Shown here in pieces: positions 11,354 to 25,144 of a stretch of DNA of 64,000 nt. The translations under genes and the position numbers were made by a program. Numbering within the stretch: position 1 is the first letter of the stretch; the number at the start of each line of letters is the position of its first letter. The notes under the pieces are model-generated. The model was given only the letters and a program-made list of their open reading frames with translations. It was not told the DNA's origin and did not search any database. The DNA comes from Shewanella vesiculosa (GTDB lineage Bacteria; Pseudomonadota; Gammaproteobacteria; Enterobacterales; Shewanellaceae): the NCBI RefSeq assembly GCF_021560015.1, contig NZ_CP073588.1, positions 2,232,001-2,296,000 on the forward strand. Reading direction: 5' to 3'.

Positions 11354-12427
11354 TTAACACTCTTCATTTGTTTTAGCTTGTTGATCTGCAACCATCACTT
11401 TTCGCTGTGACTCTTGGACATCTTGATAATCAACCAGTTCACGAAGCACTGATGTAGCATAACTCCCTGCTGGTAATATAAATTCAAGTGTTAGCGTATC
11501 GGCGTCAAATTGCCATTTCATTCCTTGAGGTTCAAGCAATAAAGGCCGTCTTTCTTGTGACAAACCCGCTTCTTCGAGGCCCTGAAGATCAGCTGAAAAT
11601 TCGGCTAACGGCATCATTTCTACTGCTAATGCATCACCTTGTGCTAATGGTGTTCCCCTGCCCCACAATGGTGCTGCAAGTTGAATATCTTTTTCTGCTA
11701 AACGAGTTGTCAGAACGTCATCCCAAGCTTCCACAGTAAAATAGCTTTTACTGCCGGCTAACATCACACAATCGCCTGTTAATGTCTCGATATGATGATT
11801 GGCGAGGCGAAATGACACCACTTGGTTAAATATATTGGAACGCACAGCCGATAAATACATGCTGCGTTTGTGACGATCTTTTATATTTCGACCACCACTG
11901 AGCATTTGTCGGCCTAAGATAAGGTTTTTACCATCATGGCCAAAACGTTGTTCACCAAAATAATTAGGCACACCCAGTTTAGCAATCTGCTGTAAACGCA
12001 TGTCAACATCGGTAGCATCAGTAATATTTCGTAATGTCAGCACAAACCGGTTGCCAAGTAATGCGCCTATACGCAGTTTTTTGCTATGACGGCTACTCGA
12101 TAAAATCGTTAGCTTTTCATCATTTAGCTGAGCCCACTCTGGTGTTTCTTTACCAGGAATGCGGATCCCGAACCATTGTTCAGTAATGGCATTTTTGTCT
12201 TTTTGGCCAGCATAAGTCACTTCTTTTGGATGAACCTTAGCAAATTTAGCTAATATCTCAGCAACATAAACCGTATTCATGCCATTTTTGCGCACGTGGA
12301 GCATATGATGTTCACCTTCGCCAGTTGGCGTAAAAGGCAAAATTTCTTGGACAATAAAATCACTGTTATGGGTACGTAAATCAGCTTGGCTTATTGGTTT
12401 ACCAAATAGGTAATGTAATTCTTTCAT
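11354..12427 (-). CDS. truD: tRNA pseudouridine(13) synthase TruD
   Basis: Makes pseudouridine 13 in tRNA-Glu. 357 residues, close to E. coli TruD (349). The catalytic Asp lies in TYAGQKDKNAITEQWFGI (about residues 75-92), and the family signatures GNRFVLTLRN and NYFGEQRFGHDGKN are present. Packed between ispF (28 bases) and surE (3 bases). Confidence 0.97.
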   Translation of the reverse strand: MKELHYLFGKPISQADLRTHNSDFIVQEILPFTPTGEGEHHMLHVRKNGMNTVYVAEILAKFAKVHPKEVTYAGQKDKNAITEQWFGIRIPGKETPEWAQLNDEKLTILSSSRHSKKLRIGALLGNRFVLTLRNITDATDVDMRLQQIAKLGVPNYFGEQRFGHDGKNLILGRQMLSGGRNIKDRHKRSMYLSAVRSNIFNQVVSFRLANHHIETLTGDCVMLAGSKSYFTVEAWDDVLTTRLAEKDIQLAAPLWGRGTPLAQGDALAVEMMPLAEFSADLQGLEEAGLSQERRPLLLEPQGMKWQFDADTLTLEFILPAGSYATSVLRELVDYQDVQESQRKVMVADQQAKTNEEC

Positions 12428-12455
12428 GTGACAGAACTCTCTATATATTTTTAGG

Positions 12456-12935
12456 TTATTGGCTCTTCATCAACACAACAGCTTCAACGGCAATGCCTTC
12501 TTTACGCCCAGTAAAACCAAGTTTTTCGGTGGTCGTCGCTTTTACATTAATATTATCGATATCGGTTTGTAAATCGACACTTAAACACTGACGTATCGCT
12601 TCAATATGAGGCGCCATTTTAGGTGCTTGCGCAATAATAGTCACATCGAGGTTACCTAAAACAAACTGCTTTTGCAGTGCAAGTTGATAGCAATGTTTCA
12701 ATAACTCTCGGCTATCTGCACCAGCAAAATTAGCATCGGTATCAGGAAAATGTTTACCTATGTCGCCTAATGCCATCGCACCTAATATGGCATCGCTAAT
12801 AGCATGCAGAACGACATCACCATCAGAATGAGCTATCAGCCCACTTTCATAAGGCACCGTAACCCCGCCTAAAATAAGCGGGCTGTCACCGCCAAATTTG
12901 TGTACATCAAAACCATGACCGATACGAATATTCAT
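12456..12935 (-). CDS. ispF: 2-C-methyl-D-erythritol 2,4-cyclodiphosphate synthase
   Basis: Fifth step of the MEP isoprenoid pathway, releasing CMP to form the cyclodiphosphate. 159 residues, the normal length. Zinc-site GHGFDVHKF at the N-terminus, [18 protein letters not shown], the [10 protein letters not shown] loop and C-terminal [19 protein letters not shown] are all present. Directly downstream of ispD, the usual pairing. Confidence 0.98.
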   Translation of the reverse strand: MNIRIGHGFDVHKFGGDSPLILGGVTVPYESGLIAHSDGDVVLHAISDAILGAMALGDIGKHFPDTDANFAGADSRELLKHCYQLALQKQFVLGNLDVTIIAQAPKMAPHIEAIRQCLSVDLQTDIDNINVKATTTEKLGFTGRKEGIAVEAVVLMKSQ

Positions 12936-12998
12936 TTCAAAACCTTACGTTAACTGACTATCAGGTGATATTAACGACTCGAGCTAAATCTGTTAAAT

Positions 12999-13697
12999 TT
13001 ATTGTTGTGACATAAACAAAACTGCCAATTGTAAATCATCTGGATGAGTCACTTTAATATTATCCACCCGACCACTGACCAACCCCGGCATAACACCAGC
13101 CCATTCCATAGCACTGGCTTCATCTGTAATAGGGGCCTGCGCCGCTAATGCTGCTGATAAATGGCGGCGTAAAATTGATGCTGGGAAAAATTGTGGGGTG
13201 AGCGCATGCCATAACAAGGTGCGATCGACAGTATTAACAATATGACCACTGGCATCACTGCGCTTCATGGTGTCACGAACCGGTGCCGCCAAAATAGCGC
13301 CTTGAGGATAAATGTCTACAGACTCAATTAATCGACTGATATCGGTTAGGGTAACACAAGGCCTGGCGGCATCATGGACAAGCGCCCACGCGTCTGGATG
13401 ATGACTATAAACATAGTCTAATGCGGCTAAAACTGAGTCGGCACGCTCTCCACCACCCACAACTTGGATTAACTTAGGATGCTGAGATTGCGGTAATTGG
13501 CTGAAATAATGATCTTGTGGATGCAATGCAACAATGACTTGTTCTATTTCAGGATGAGCGAATAATGTATCTAATGTATGAGCGAGAATACTTTGTTGAC
13601 CAAGCATTAAATATTGCTTAGGTTTGTCAGCACCCATGCGGCTGCCAATACCTGCAGCAGGTACAATAGCGAAAATAGAACGAGGATTGTTGCGCAT
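12999..13697 (-). CDS. ispD: 2-C-methyl-D-erythritol 4-phosphate cytidylyltransferase
   Basis: Third MEP pathway step: CTP plus MEP gives CDP-methylerythritol. 232 residues. The nucleotide-binding loop PAAGIGSRMGADKPKQYL is at residues 13-30, WALVHDAARPCV at about 102, and the C-terminal DNIKVTHPDDLQLA motif is intact. Operon order ftsB-ispD-ispF-truD-surE-pcm is typical of gammaproteobacteria. Confidence 0.98.
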   Translation of the reverse strand: MRNNPRSIFAIVPAAGIGSRMGADKPKQYLMLGQQSILAHTLDTLFAHPEIEQVIVALHPQDHYFSQLPQSQHPKLIQVVGGGERADSVLAALDYVYSHHPDAWALVHDAARPCVTLTDISRLIESVDIYPQGAILAAPVRDTMKRSDASGHIVNTVDRTLLWHALTPQFFPASILRRHLSAALAAQAPITDEASAMEWAGVMPGLVSGRVDNIKVTHPDDLQLAVLFMSQQ

Positions 13698-13759
13698 ATT
13701 AGCAGTACCAAGATTGAAAGTAATATGATTGAGGGTTATACCTGCAGTACCACATAAGG

Positions 13760-14062
13760 TTAACGATTAAATTGGTTGCGTTCACGCAGCTCACTGCCTA
13801 CAACTCGATAAAACGTCTCGCCTTCTTTAACCATACCTAACTCGTTACGGGCACGTTCTTCAATGGCTTCTGTGCCACTTTTTAAATCAATAATTTCTTC
13901 TTTAAGGATTTGATTTCGAGCAACAAGCTTGTCATTACTTTGTTCTTGCGCCGCGATTTGCGTTTGCAAGACGACATATTCTGAAAAGTTGTTATCGCCC
14001 TGCCAAAGCCGGTACTGTAAAAGTGATAATAAACAAATCAATAAAAATATTAGTTGTTTCAT
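13760..14062 (-). CDS. ftsB: cell division protein FtsB
   Basis: Small single-pass inner-membrane protein that binds FtsL and FtsQ in the divisome. 100 residues: a membrane segment at about 3-18 (LIFLLICLLSLLQYRLW), then a coiled coil (about 30-65), then the conserved RARNELGMVKEGETFYRVV region. First gene of its block, separated from eno by a strong terminator. Confidence 0.96.
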   Translation of the reverse strand: MKQLIFLLICLLSLLQYRLWQGDNNFSEYVVLQTQIAAQEQSNDKLVARNQILKEEIIDLKSGTEAIEERARNELGMVKEGETFYRVVGSELRERNQFNR

Positions 14063-14116
14063 AATATTAAGTTATGTCGAAGTAACCCCTAGAAAATATG
14101 ACTGTTATAGTACAAC

Positions 14117-14145
14117 AAAAAAGGCCACCAAGTGGTGGCCTTTTT
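14117..14145. terminator. bidirectional terminator between eno and ftsB
   Basis: GGCCACC and GGTGGCC form the stem around loop AAGT, flanked by six A and five T, so it has a U-tract in either direction. Its role is to end the eno transcript on the minus strand. Confidence 0.9.
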
Positions 14146-14162
14146 AAGCTAAAGCAAAAATA

Positions 14163-15491
<1,329 letters not shown>

Positions 15492-15706
15492 TTAAAAAAT
15501 TAAAAGAAATAAAAAGTTAATACCAATAAAAATACATACAACACTAAAAACAGTAGACTTATTGGTATATAACTTTCAGTTCTGTAATTTAAATTCGAAT
15601 ATCACTTAGGATAAATCGAATTAGACTTTGCATCAACTTAGTTTTGACTACTGTGATACAAGATTGAGGCTATTATTTGATCTAACGCAAGTATCGTGCA
15701 TAAAAA

Positions 15707-15732
15707 AGCCGCTAATGCATGCATTAGCGGCT
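15707..15732 (-). terminator. pyrG terminator
   Basis: A 26-base perfect palindrome (AGCCGCTAATGC and its complement) preceded on the plus strand by AAAAAA, which gives the U-tract on the minus strand, seven bases after the pyrG stop. Confidence 0.88.
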
Positions 15733-15738
15733 AGTTCA

Positions 15739-17424
<1,686 letters not shown>

Positions 17425-17490
17425 CTAGGACGGGGCGATATTATAGCAAAGCCACCTCGTTTCGACAAACTTAAACGCGCTAATTTTAGC

Positions 17491-18312
17491 TTAATTTATG
17501 TTTTCGTGTTGTTTTACACGATTCCAGTAGTGGTCTAATTGCTCTAAGCTGTGTTGCTCTATTGGTTTTCCACTTAGGGCAACACATTGTTCAACCCCTC
17601 TGAATCGCCGTTCAAATTTATGATTGGCTTGACGCAATGCTTGCTCGGGATCAACCTTTAAGTGGCGCGCAAGATTGACCACTGCAAACAATAAATCGCC
17701 CATTTCATCGACTATTCTCGGTTGATAAAAATCAGGATCTTGATGTCGTTGATTAACTTCTACCAGTACTTCATCGATTTCTTCATGTATTTTAGCCACC
17801 ACAGGCTCAAGCTCGGCCCAATCGAACCCCACTTTTGCCACTCGATGTTGTATTTTTCGTGCTCGACTGAGTGCCGGTAATGCGTGAGGAATATCATCTA
17901 AAGCGGAATGCAGTTGCTTTTGCTGACGTTCTGAGGCTTTTAATTTATCCCAGGCTTGGCTTAAATCATCGGTATTGGTGATTGCCGCAGGTGCTTGGGT
18001 TTCTGGTTGGCCAAACACATGGGGATGACGACGAACCAACTTATCACTAATACGCTCAATCACTGTGGCAAAGTTAAACATGCCTTGCTCTTGGCCTAAT
18101 TGGCAATAAAACACCACCTGAAATAATAAATCACCCAGTTCATCAGGTAATTCCTGCCATGCTTTGCGCTCAATAGTATCCACTACTTCATAAGCTTCTT
18201 CTAAAGTAAAAGGCACTATCGTTGTAAAGTCTTGGGCAAGATCCCACGGACATCCTGATTTAGGGTCGCGCAATTGCTGCATAATGGTCAATAACGATTG
18301 AATATCTGCCAC
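17491..18312 (-). CDS. mazG: nucleoside triphosphate pyrophosphohydrolase MazG
   Basis: Hydrolyses NTPs and dNTPs to the monophosphate and pyrophosphate. I start at the GTG at 18312 (VADIQSLLTIMQQLRD), which has GAGGA at the right distance, giving 273 residues (E. coli 263). Two MazG repeats: first with DPKSGCPWDLAQ and EEAYEVVDTIE, second with EIDEVLVEV and EMGDLLFAVVNLARHL. It lies just downstream of relA, the same link as in E. coli where MazG tempers the stringent response. A terminator hairpin separates the two. Confidence 0.95.
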   Translation of the reverse strand: MADIQSLLTIMQQLRDPKSGCPWDLAQDFTTIVPFTLEEAYEVVDTIERKAWQELPDELGDLLFQVVFYCQLGQEQGMFNFATVIERISDKLVRRHPHVFGQPETQAPAAITNTDDLSQAWDKLKASERQQKQLHSALDDIPHALPALSRARKIQHRVAKVGFDWAELEPVVAKIHEEIDEVLVEVNQRHQDPDFYQPRIVDEMGDLLFAVVNLARHLKVDPEQALRQANHKFERRFRGVEQCVALSGKPIEQHSLEQLDHYWNRVKQHENIN

Positions 18313-18338
18313 GATAGTGTCCTCTTTGAATAAGTAAA

Positions 18339-18363
18339 AAGGCACCTTCGTTAGAGGTGCCTT
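18339..18363 (-). terminator. terminator between relA and mazG
   Basis: AAGGCACCT and AGGTGCCTT pair around a seven-base loop, with an A-run on the plus strand giving a U-tract on the minus strand. It lies 57 bases beyond the relA stop and ends just before the mazG ribosome-binding site. Confidence 0.85.
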
Positions 18364-18419
18364 GATCGCGATAATGTGATTATCTGTGTCTTGATTATCT
18401 GCGAATTACCGTCTGTTAA

Positions 18420-20627
18420 CTAAAGTCTGCGCGACTCAATCACGCCATCAACTTGGGATAACTTGGCGAGGATCCGTGATAAACCGTCTAAGTTGTACAA
18501 CTCAAGTTCAACTTCTACCGTTGCGGTTTGAGTTTTCACGTCTGATGATGAACTCATGGCCATCACATTAGACTTTTCAGCAGCCAGCACTGTGGTTAAG
18601 TCACGTAACAAACCACTACGGTCATGTGATAGCACCCTAACGCGGATTCGATAACCACCAGAGTAGTTCTCGCCCCAAATCACATCGACGCTACGTTCAG
18701 GATGAGCACGCATTAACTCTTTGACTTGCTCGCAATCGCTGCGGTGCACTGAAATTCCCCGCCCCATAGTGATGTATCCAAAAATCTCATCACCAGGTAC
18801 CGGTTGGCAACAACGAGCGATATGACTCATTAAATTACCCACACCATTAACTTCAACTTGGCCTTTGCTCGATTTTTTAGGTTTATGTGACGCTTTCTTG
18901 ATGATGTCTTCAAGTAAATTTTCGTCTGTGTCAGCGACCTTACGAATTTTGGTGTCAGTGAAATTAACCACTTGGTTTAAGCGCAAATCGCCGCCACCGA
19001 TGGCTGCCAACATGTCATCCATTGAATTTAAATTAAAGCGTTCTACCGCCACCGCGGCGTCTTTGACTTTTAAGCCAACGCGGGCCAATTCAGATTCAAG
19101 CATCTCCTTACCCGCAGCAATATTTTTGTCGCGATCTTGTTGCTTAAACCAGTGTTGAATTTTTGAGCGTGAACGTGACGACTTGATATAGCCTAAATTA
19201 AGATTGAGCCAATCACGTTTGGGGTTAGGCGTTTTTGAAGTGATAATCTCAATCCGCTCGCCCGTTTCCACTTGGTAAGTGAAGGGAACTATGCGGCCAT
19301 CAACCTTAGCGCCGATACATTTATGCCCCACCTGCGAGTGAATATAGTAAGCAAAATCGAGCACGGTTGAACCTAAAGGTAAGTCAACTACTTCACCACT
19401 TGGGGTAAATACATAAACTCGATCTTCAAATACTTGGCTGCGGACTTCATCAACTAAATTACCGCTTTCGGCGACATCTTCTTGCCACTGCAGAATTTTA
19501 CGCAACCAGTTAATTTTTTCTTCGTAACCCGTTTGCTTACTGTTACTCGCACCTTCTTTGTATTTCCAATGCGCAGCGACCCCAAGCTCGGAATCTTGAT
19601 GCATTGCTTCGGTACGAATTTGAATTTCTACTGTTTTGCCTTCTGGGCCTACAACTACAGTATGAATCGATTGATATCCATTCGGTTTTGGATTGGCGAC
19701 ATAATCATCAAACTCACGAGGAATATGGTGCCAAAGATCATGCACAACCCCTAATGCGCCATAGCAATCTTGTAATCTTTCAGTGACGATACGTACGGCA
19801 CGAACGTCAAAAAGCTCATCAAACTTGAGATCTTTGCCCTTCATTTTGCGCCAAATACTGTAGATATGCTTAGGACGACCGTACACTTTGGCGCGAATAT
19901 CATCACTGTCTAAGCGTTGTTGTAATTGAGTCACAAATTTGTCGATAAACACTTCACGATCAAGGCGTTTACCATCTAATTGTTTGGCAATGTCTTTGTA
20001 AACCGTTGGATGCAAATAGCGAAAAGATATATCTTCTAGCTCCCACTTGAGCTGACCAATACCTAAACGATTAGCTAATGGTGCATAAATATCGGCAATT
20101 TCGCGGGCTAACAATACTCGAGTTTCTTCATCGGCGTTTTTAACCGCACGAAGCAAACATACACGCTCAGCCAATTTGATAACCACAGCACGCACGTCTT
20201 CAACCATAGCCAATAGCATTTTGCGGATGTTATCGATTTGCGGTTCTGCATCACGGGAGTTTTGACTGACTTTTAACGCGCCGATAGCATTCATGGTGAC
20301 AACACTGGCAACAAGTTTTGCAAGATTTTCACCGTATTGCTCTACAATTTGCTCTTCATTGAGTACACCTGCATCGAGTAGCAGAAATAACACCGCTGCT
20401 TGGAGGGTTTCGATGTCCATATTCAGCGGCGCTAAAATCTCAATCATTTCGCGAGCGCGCGCAAGCAACTCTGTATGAGCCAGCTTGTTTTTAACCGGTA
20501 AGGCCTCAACTTGCTGGATCAATAATAATAATTTCTGAGCATCATCTTTGTCGTCGAGATATCGAGCGACCCACTCATCTAATTGGAATGCTTGCGTGTT
20601 AAAATGTGCTTCGCGAACAGATACCAT
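18420..20627 (-). CDS. relA: GTP pyrophosphokinase RelA
   Basis: Ribosome-associated synthetase of (p)ppGpp in the stringent response. Start chosen at 20627 (MVSVREAHF), with GGAAGGG directly upstream, giving 735 residues. The N-terminal hydrolase-like domain lacks the catalytic HD pair (LLLDAGVLNEEQ instead), as in RelA rather than SpoT. The synthetase domain follows (about 240-380; RAVRIVTER, KPNGYQSIHTVV), then TGS (VFTPSGEVVDLPLGSTVLDFAYYIH), zinc-finger and C-terminal ACT domains. Confidence 0.97.
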   Translation of the reverse strand: MVSVREAHFNTQAFQLDEWVARYLDDKDDAQKLLLLIQQVEALPVKNKLAHTELLARAREMIEILAPLNMDIETLQAAVLFLLLDAGVLNEEQIVEQYGENLAKLVASVVTMNAIGALKVSQNSRDAEPQIDNIRKMLLAMVEDVRAVVIKLAERVCLLRAVKNADEETRVLLAREIADIYAPLANRLGIGQLKWELEDISFRYLHPTVYKDIAKQLDGKRLDREVFIDKFVTQLQQRLDSDDIRAKVYGRPKHIYSIWRKMKGKDLKFDELFDVRAVRIVTERLQDCYGALGVVHDLWHHIPREFDDYVANPKPNGYQSIHTVVVGPEGKTVEIQIRTEAMHQDSELGVAAHWKYKEGASNSKQTGYEEKINWLRKILQWQEDVAESGNLVDEVRSQVFEDRVYVFTPSGEVVDLPLGSTVLDFAYYIHSQVGHKCIGAKVDGRIVPFTYQVETGERIEIITSKTPNPKRDWLNLNLGYIKSSRSRSKIQHWFKQQDRDKNIAAGKEMLESELARVGLKVKDAAVAVERFNLNSMDDMLAAIGGGDLRLNQVVNFTDTKIRKVADTDENLLEDIIKKASHKPKKSSKGQVEVNGVGNLMSHIARCCQPVPGDEIFGYITMGRGISVHRSDCEQVKELMRAHPERSVDVIWGENYSGGYRIRVRVLSHDRSGLLRDLTTVLAAEKSNVMAMSSSSDVKTQTATVEVELELYNLDGLSRILAKLSQVDGVIESRRL

Positions 20628-20819
20628 GAACCCTTCCTTAGCCGCATGACCGACTGACAGACATTCAACCATATTGCCACATATAAAACTGTGTTTGTAT
20701 GGCGCTAACAATAACTAAACGACCTATCTTGAAGCTCTACATACGTTTGTCAATTTAATCGCGTTTAGTTGAACAAATTTTTAGCATACCTAAGTTCCGA
20801 TATCGCTAAAACGGCCTGT

Positions 20820-22184
20820 TTATTTATCTAATTCAAATAACACCATGGCTTCAATATGATGTGTTTGTGGAAACATATCCACTAATCCGACTTTAGCAAT
20901 ACGATAACCATTAGCTAATAATACACTACTGTCGCGAGCTAAACTTGCCGGATTGCATGAAACATAGACCACTTTCTTAGGTTGCATTTTCTGTAACCAT
21001 TGTAAACTTTCGAAGGCACCGGCTCTGGCAGGATCAAGTAACAGTTTATCAATTTTCCCCAGCCAGGGTTGCGTCGATAAATCTGCACTTAAGTCTGCAT
21101 GATAAAAAGTGACGTTATCCAGTTTATTGTCGATAGCATTTTGTTTAGCTTGTTGTACCATTTCAGGCACACCTTCAACAGCGACAACCTCAGCAGCCTT
21201 CAATGCCAAAGGTAAGCTGAAATTCCCCACACCACAAAACAAATCTAAAATGCGCTCGCCTGGCTGAGGGTCTAACCACGCAATAGCTTGATCTACCATG
21301 CTCTGATTAATCGCGCCGTTAACTTGCACAAAATTACCCGGGGTAAACGAACAACGTACCGACTCCTGTGCAAGATGGTAATAAGGTAACGTCACCGCAT
21401 CATGAGTTTGTAACAAGGGATATAATTGGGTCAATTGACCGGCATCATCTTGCAATAATAAGTTAACTTGATGTTTCTCAGCAAAACCCGTTAACCAACG
21501 AATATCTGACGCGGGTAACACTTTCGTCACTCTTAATACTGCAAAATTACCGTTATCCGCTTGAGTGAGTTCAACGTGCCCCAAACTTGTCCGCGCTTTG
21601 AGTTGATTTAAATTAACCGCAAATGGCGTAATTAGTGCCGATAAAGACTCTGCTAATACAGGACACTGCTGAATAGAAACAATTTTATTGCTATTGGCTG
21701 CGCGAAACCCCAACTGCAGCCGGCGAGTGTTTTTATCAAATAATGTTGCCAGTCTGGCGCGTCGACGGTAATGCCAACTGTCACCCACGATAGGAGCTGC
21801 GACAACATCGGTCTCAATCGCTGAAGCAGTCGATGATTTACTCATAAGGTCGACTAAGGTCGTTTGTTTATGTTCGCGCTGAGCTTGTGTGTCCATATGC
21901 TGTAAATCACAGCCGCCACATTCATAATAATGCGGACAATGAGGTTTGACTCGATGAGCAGATGCAAGCTCAATCGCGATTAACTTAGCTTTAGAGTAGC
22001 TTTTCTTTTGTTCCACAAATTGCACTGTTGCCGTTTCGTCAGGCAACACACCAGGAATAAACACCACTTTGCCTTGATGCTGCGCTATACCTGCACCTAA
22101 ATGGTCAAGTTGAGTCACACTGAGGCTTAGTTTTGTTGATAATTGCTTAGATTTGTTCGGTTTAGCTTGGAAAAATTGTGCCAT
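20820..22184 (-). CDS. rlmD: 23S rRNA (uracil(1939)-C(5))-methyltransferase
   Basis: SAM-dependent methylation of U1939 in 23S rRNA. 454 residues. N-terminal TRAM domain, then the 4Fe-4S cluster motif [14 protein letters not shown] (about residues 81-94), then the methyltransferase domain with [15 protein letters not shown], and the catalytic Cys in [14 protein letters not shown]. Divergent from barA with about 100 bases between. Confidence 0.96.
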   Translation of the reverse strand: MAQFFQAKPNKSKQLSTKLSLSVTQLDHLGAGIAQHQGKVVFIPGVLPDETATVQFVEQKKSYSKAKLIAIELASAHRVKPHCPHYYECGGCDLQHMDTQAQREHKQTTLVDLMSKSSTASAIETDVVAAPIVGDSWHYRRRARLATLFDKNTRRLQLGFRAANSNKIVSIQQCPVLAESLSALITPFAVNLNQLKARTSLGHVELTQADNGNFAVLRVTKVLPASDIRWLTGFAEKHQVNLLLQDDAGQLTQLYPLLQTHDAVTLPYYHLAQESVRCSFTPGNFVQVNGAINQSMVDQAIAWLDPQPGERILDLFCGVGNFSLPLALKAAEVVAVEGVPEMVQQAKQNAIDNKLDNVTFYHADLSADLSTQPWLGKIDKLLLDPARAGAFESLQWLQKMQPKKVVYVSCNPASLARDSSVLLANGYRIAKVGLVDMFPQTHHIEAMVLFELDK

Positions 22185-22286
22185 TTCGGCCTCAGGTATT
22201 GAATAAAAAACTAGTCAAGAGTGCGCCATCTCTGGCAATCTAGACGCAATAATCGCGATTAAGTAACAGGGACATACCTAACAAAC

Positions 22287-25144
22287 ATGAAAAGTGCCAA
22301 CAATATGACCAAATACAGCCTACGCTCTTGGGTTCTGGTACTTGCGTTAGCACCCACTATTGTCGTGGGTATTCTACTTGGAAGTTATTTCACGATAAAC
22401 CGCTTTTATGAATTGGAACAAACCTTAATTGAAAAAGGCAGTAACATTGTCGAACCGTTAGCGATTGCCAGTGAATTTGGCATTATTAATCAAGACCGTG
22501 AATCAACTAAACTTTTACTCGCCGCTTCACAGATAAACAATGCATCCCTAATCCTCTCCATCGCTGTTTTTGATGCCAAAAACCAACTCTTTGTGACATC
22601 GCACTATCACAAAGATTTTGAAACCATGCGTTATAAGCAACCTTTGGCTAACTTGGTTGGAACAGAGCATGAAACCATTGGCGATACCTTAGTCATTCGA
22701 GTGCCAATAATATCTCATACTGGCTTAGAACTAAAACCGGTTGCCAACATCAATCGCCAGAATGACACTAATACCGATAATGCGTCGGCAAACAATGGCA
22801 TGATTGCGCCGATTTACAACAACCAACAAGAAAAAATACTCGGCTATATTTCGGTATTATTAAACAAAGAAAACGCTCTGCTTGAACAACATAGAGCAGC
22901 AATAGCCGCATTTATTATCGTGTTGATTGGCGTACAGTTTAACTTATTTTTCACTTTCCGTTTAGTCAAATATGTTAACTACCCCATTACCGAAATGGTG
23001 CGAGTTGTTGCCAAAATTCGTGAAGGTAAACTCGATACTCGCCTTGAAGGAAATCTGATTGGCGAGCTCGATCTGCTTAAACGGGGTATCAATGCAATGG
23101 CAGGATCATTGTCTGAATATCACGATGAAATGCAGCAAAACATTGATCAAGCAACCTCAGATTTACGCGAAACCCTTGAACAAATTGAAATTCAGAACGT
23201 AGAACTCGATATAGCTAAGAAACGAGCGCTTGAAGCAAGCCGGATAAAATCAGAATTTTTAGCTAACATGTCGCATGAGCTTCGTACCCCACTTAATGGT
23301 GTCATAGGTTTTGCAAGACAGCTGTTAAAAACGCCACTGCATACCAGCCAGCTCGACTACATTAAAACTATTGAACGCAGTGCCAGTAATTTATTAGGGA
23401 TTATCAATGACATTCTCGACTTCTCAAAACTAGAAGCCGGCAAAATGGTATTAGAGAAAATGCCATTTGCATTGCGTGAAACCCTTACCGAAACCTTGAC
23501 CATTATTGCCGGAAGTGCTCAAGAAAAAGGCCTAGAATTAGTCATTGATATCGATGCCAATGTTCCTGAAAGCGTCAGTGGTGATGCCATGAGAGTGAGT
23601 CAAATTATTACCAACTTAGTCGGTAACGCCATCAAATTTACCGACAAAGGCAGTGTGATACTCAAAATCCACTTAGTGGGTCAGGACGACGATAATATTA
23701 CCTTACGCTGCGAAGTTATTGATACTGGCATTGGCATTGATGAAAGTCAGCAAGAGTATCTATTTCAGGCATTTGGCCAGGCAGACTCATCGATTTCTCG
23801 CCGCTTTGGTGGCACTGGATTAGGTTTAGTCATTACCAAACGCTTAATTAACCAAATGGGCGGCCAAATAGGCTTTACCTCTGCGCCCGATAAAGGCTCA
23901 AACTTTTGGTTTATTTTACCGCTGGGGATCAGTCAATTTGAGATTGGTGAAGTACTGCCGGTGGATGTATTGCAACATAAATCAGTATTATTGTATGAAC
24001 CACGAGAATTAACTCGCGACACTCTTAACCGTCGCTTAGTGTCATGGCAATTAATTATCACTAGTGTTGCCAATCCCGAAAACCTGACGTCGGTTTTGCA
24101 AAGTAAAAACAGCAAGTTTGATTACATCATCATTAGCTGTCATGGGTTTGCAGACAACGCAGCCTTTATCCATTTGTTACAACAAGCCAGACAGCATACT
24201 GACTGCCTTATTTTATTGCATGACTGTCTAGACCAAGACATGATAATCAATGTACTAAAAGTCAATGCAGATGTATTGCTCAACACTCCGGTTAGCGATT
24301 TTACCCTAGCACATCATTTAATCTATCCTCCAATGCCGTCAACCTTAGTGGCTTTACCTGAACAAATAAACCATGAGATTAGCAAACGCCAAAATGCATC
24401 CGTATTAGCCGTTGACGACAATATGGCCAACCTAAAGCTAATTGATACCCTACTCAAAGAGTTGGTCGATAATGTGGTCACAGTCAATAACGGCGCGGAT
24501 GCGATAAAACAAGCAAACACACAAGTGTTTGACTTAATCTTTATGGATATTCAAATGCCAGGCACAGATGGCATCCGCAACCAAACAAATTCGTTCAGGA
24601 TCTCTCAATCGAAATACGCCGATTATTGCCGTTACTGCACATGCTATTGCAGAAGAACGTGAGAACATATTAGCCAGTGGTATGGATGGTTTCCTTCCCA
24701 AACCTATTGATGAACTGTCACTAAAAAGCGTTATCAGTCGATGGATAATTAAACCGCAATTCACCCATTTTGATACTCATGTGCTCAATTGGGATTTATG
24801 TTTAACCCAGGCCAATCAAAAAACAGATTTAGCATTAGACATGTTAAAGATGCTAGTTAACTCATTACCTGAAACCACCGCAACGATTAATGAGGCATTA
24901 ATTGCAAAAAAATGCCGAGGTACTTGTGCAAGCGGTGCATAAACTGCATGGCGCAACATGTTATTGCGGTGTACCTACGACACAAAAACTGTGCCGGGAT
25001 ATTGAGTCAGCATTAAAGCATAAAATTGCCATTGATGACTTAGAACCTGAAATACTAGAGTTACTTGATGAGTTAACTAAGGTAGAATCAGCAGCAAATC
25101 AAGTCATAAACCAGCTATCAGTGGATATACCCCATGACCAGTAA
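22287..25144 (+). pseudogene. barA: hybrid sensor histidine kinase BarA, two frame breaks
   Basis: Membrane sensor of the BarA/UvrY system that controls Csr small RNAs. Order: TM1 (about 14-34), periplasmic domain, TM2 (about 205-225), HAMP, DHp with SHELRTPLNG (His near residue 330), HATPase, a second domain, a receiver with FMDIQMPGTDG, and HPt with HKLHG. Two indels break it: near 24575-24579 two bases seem missing (expected ATC CGC GCA, matching E. coli DGIRA), and A7 at 24906-24912 has one A too many. Corrected length is 952 residues. The end overlaps the yjaG start by 11 bases, supporting the corrected frame. As written the product stops just after the receiver Asp and lacks HPt. An alternative start is ATG 22305 (MTKYSLRSW), closer to E. 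coli. Confidence 0.88.
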
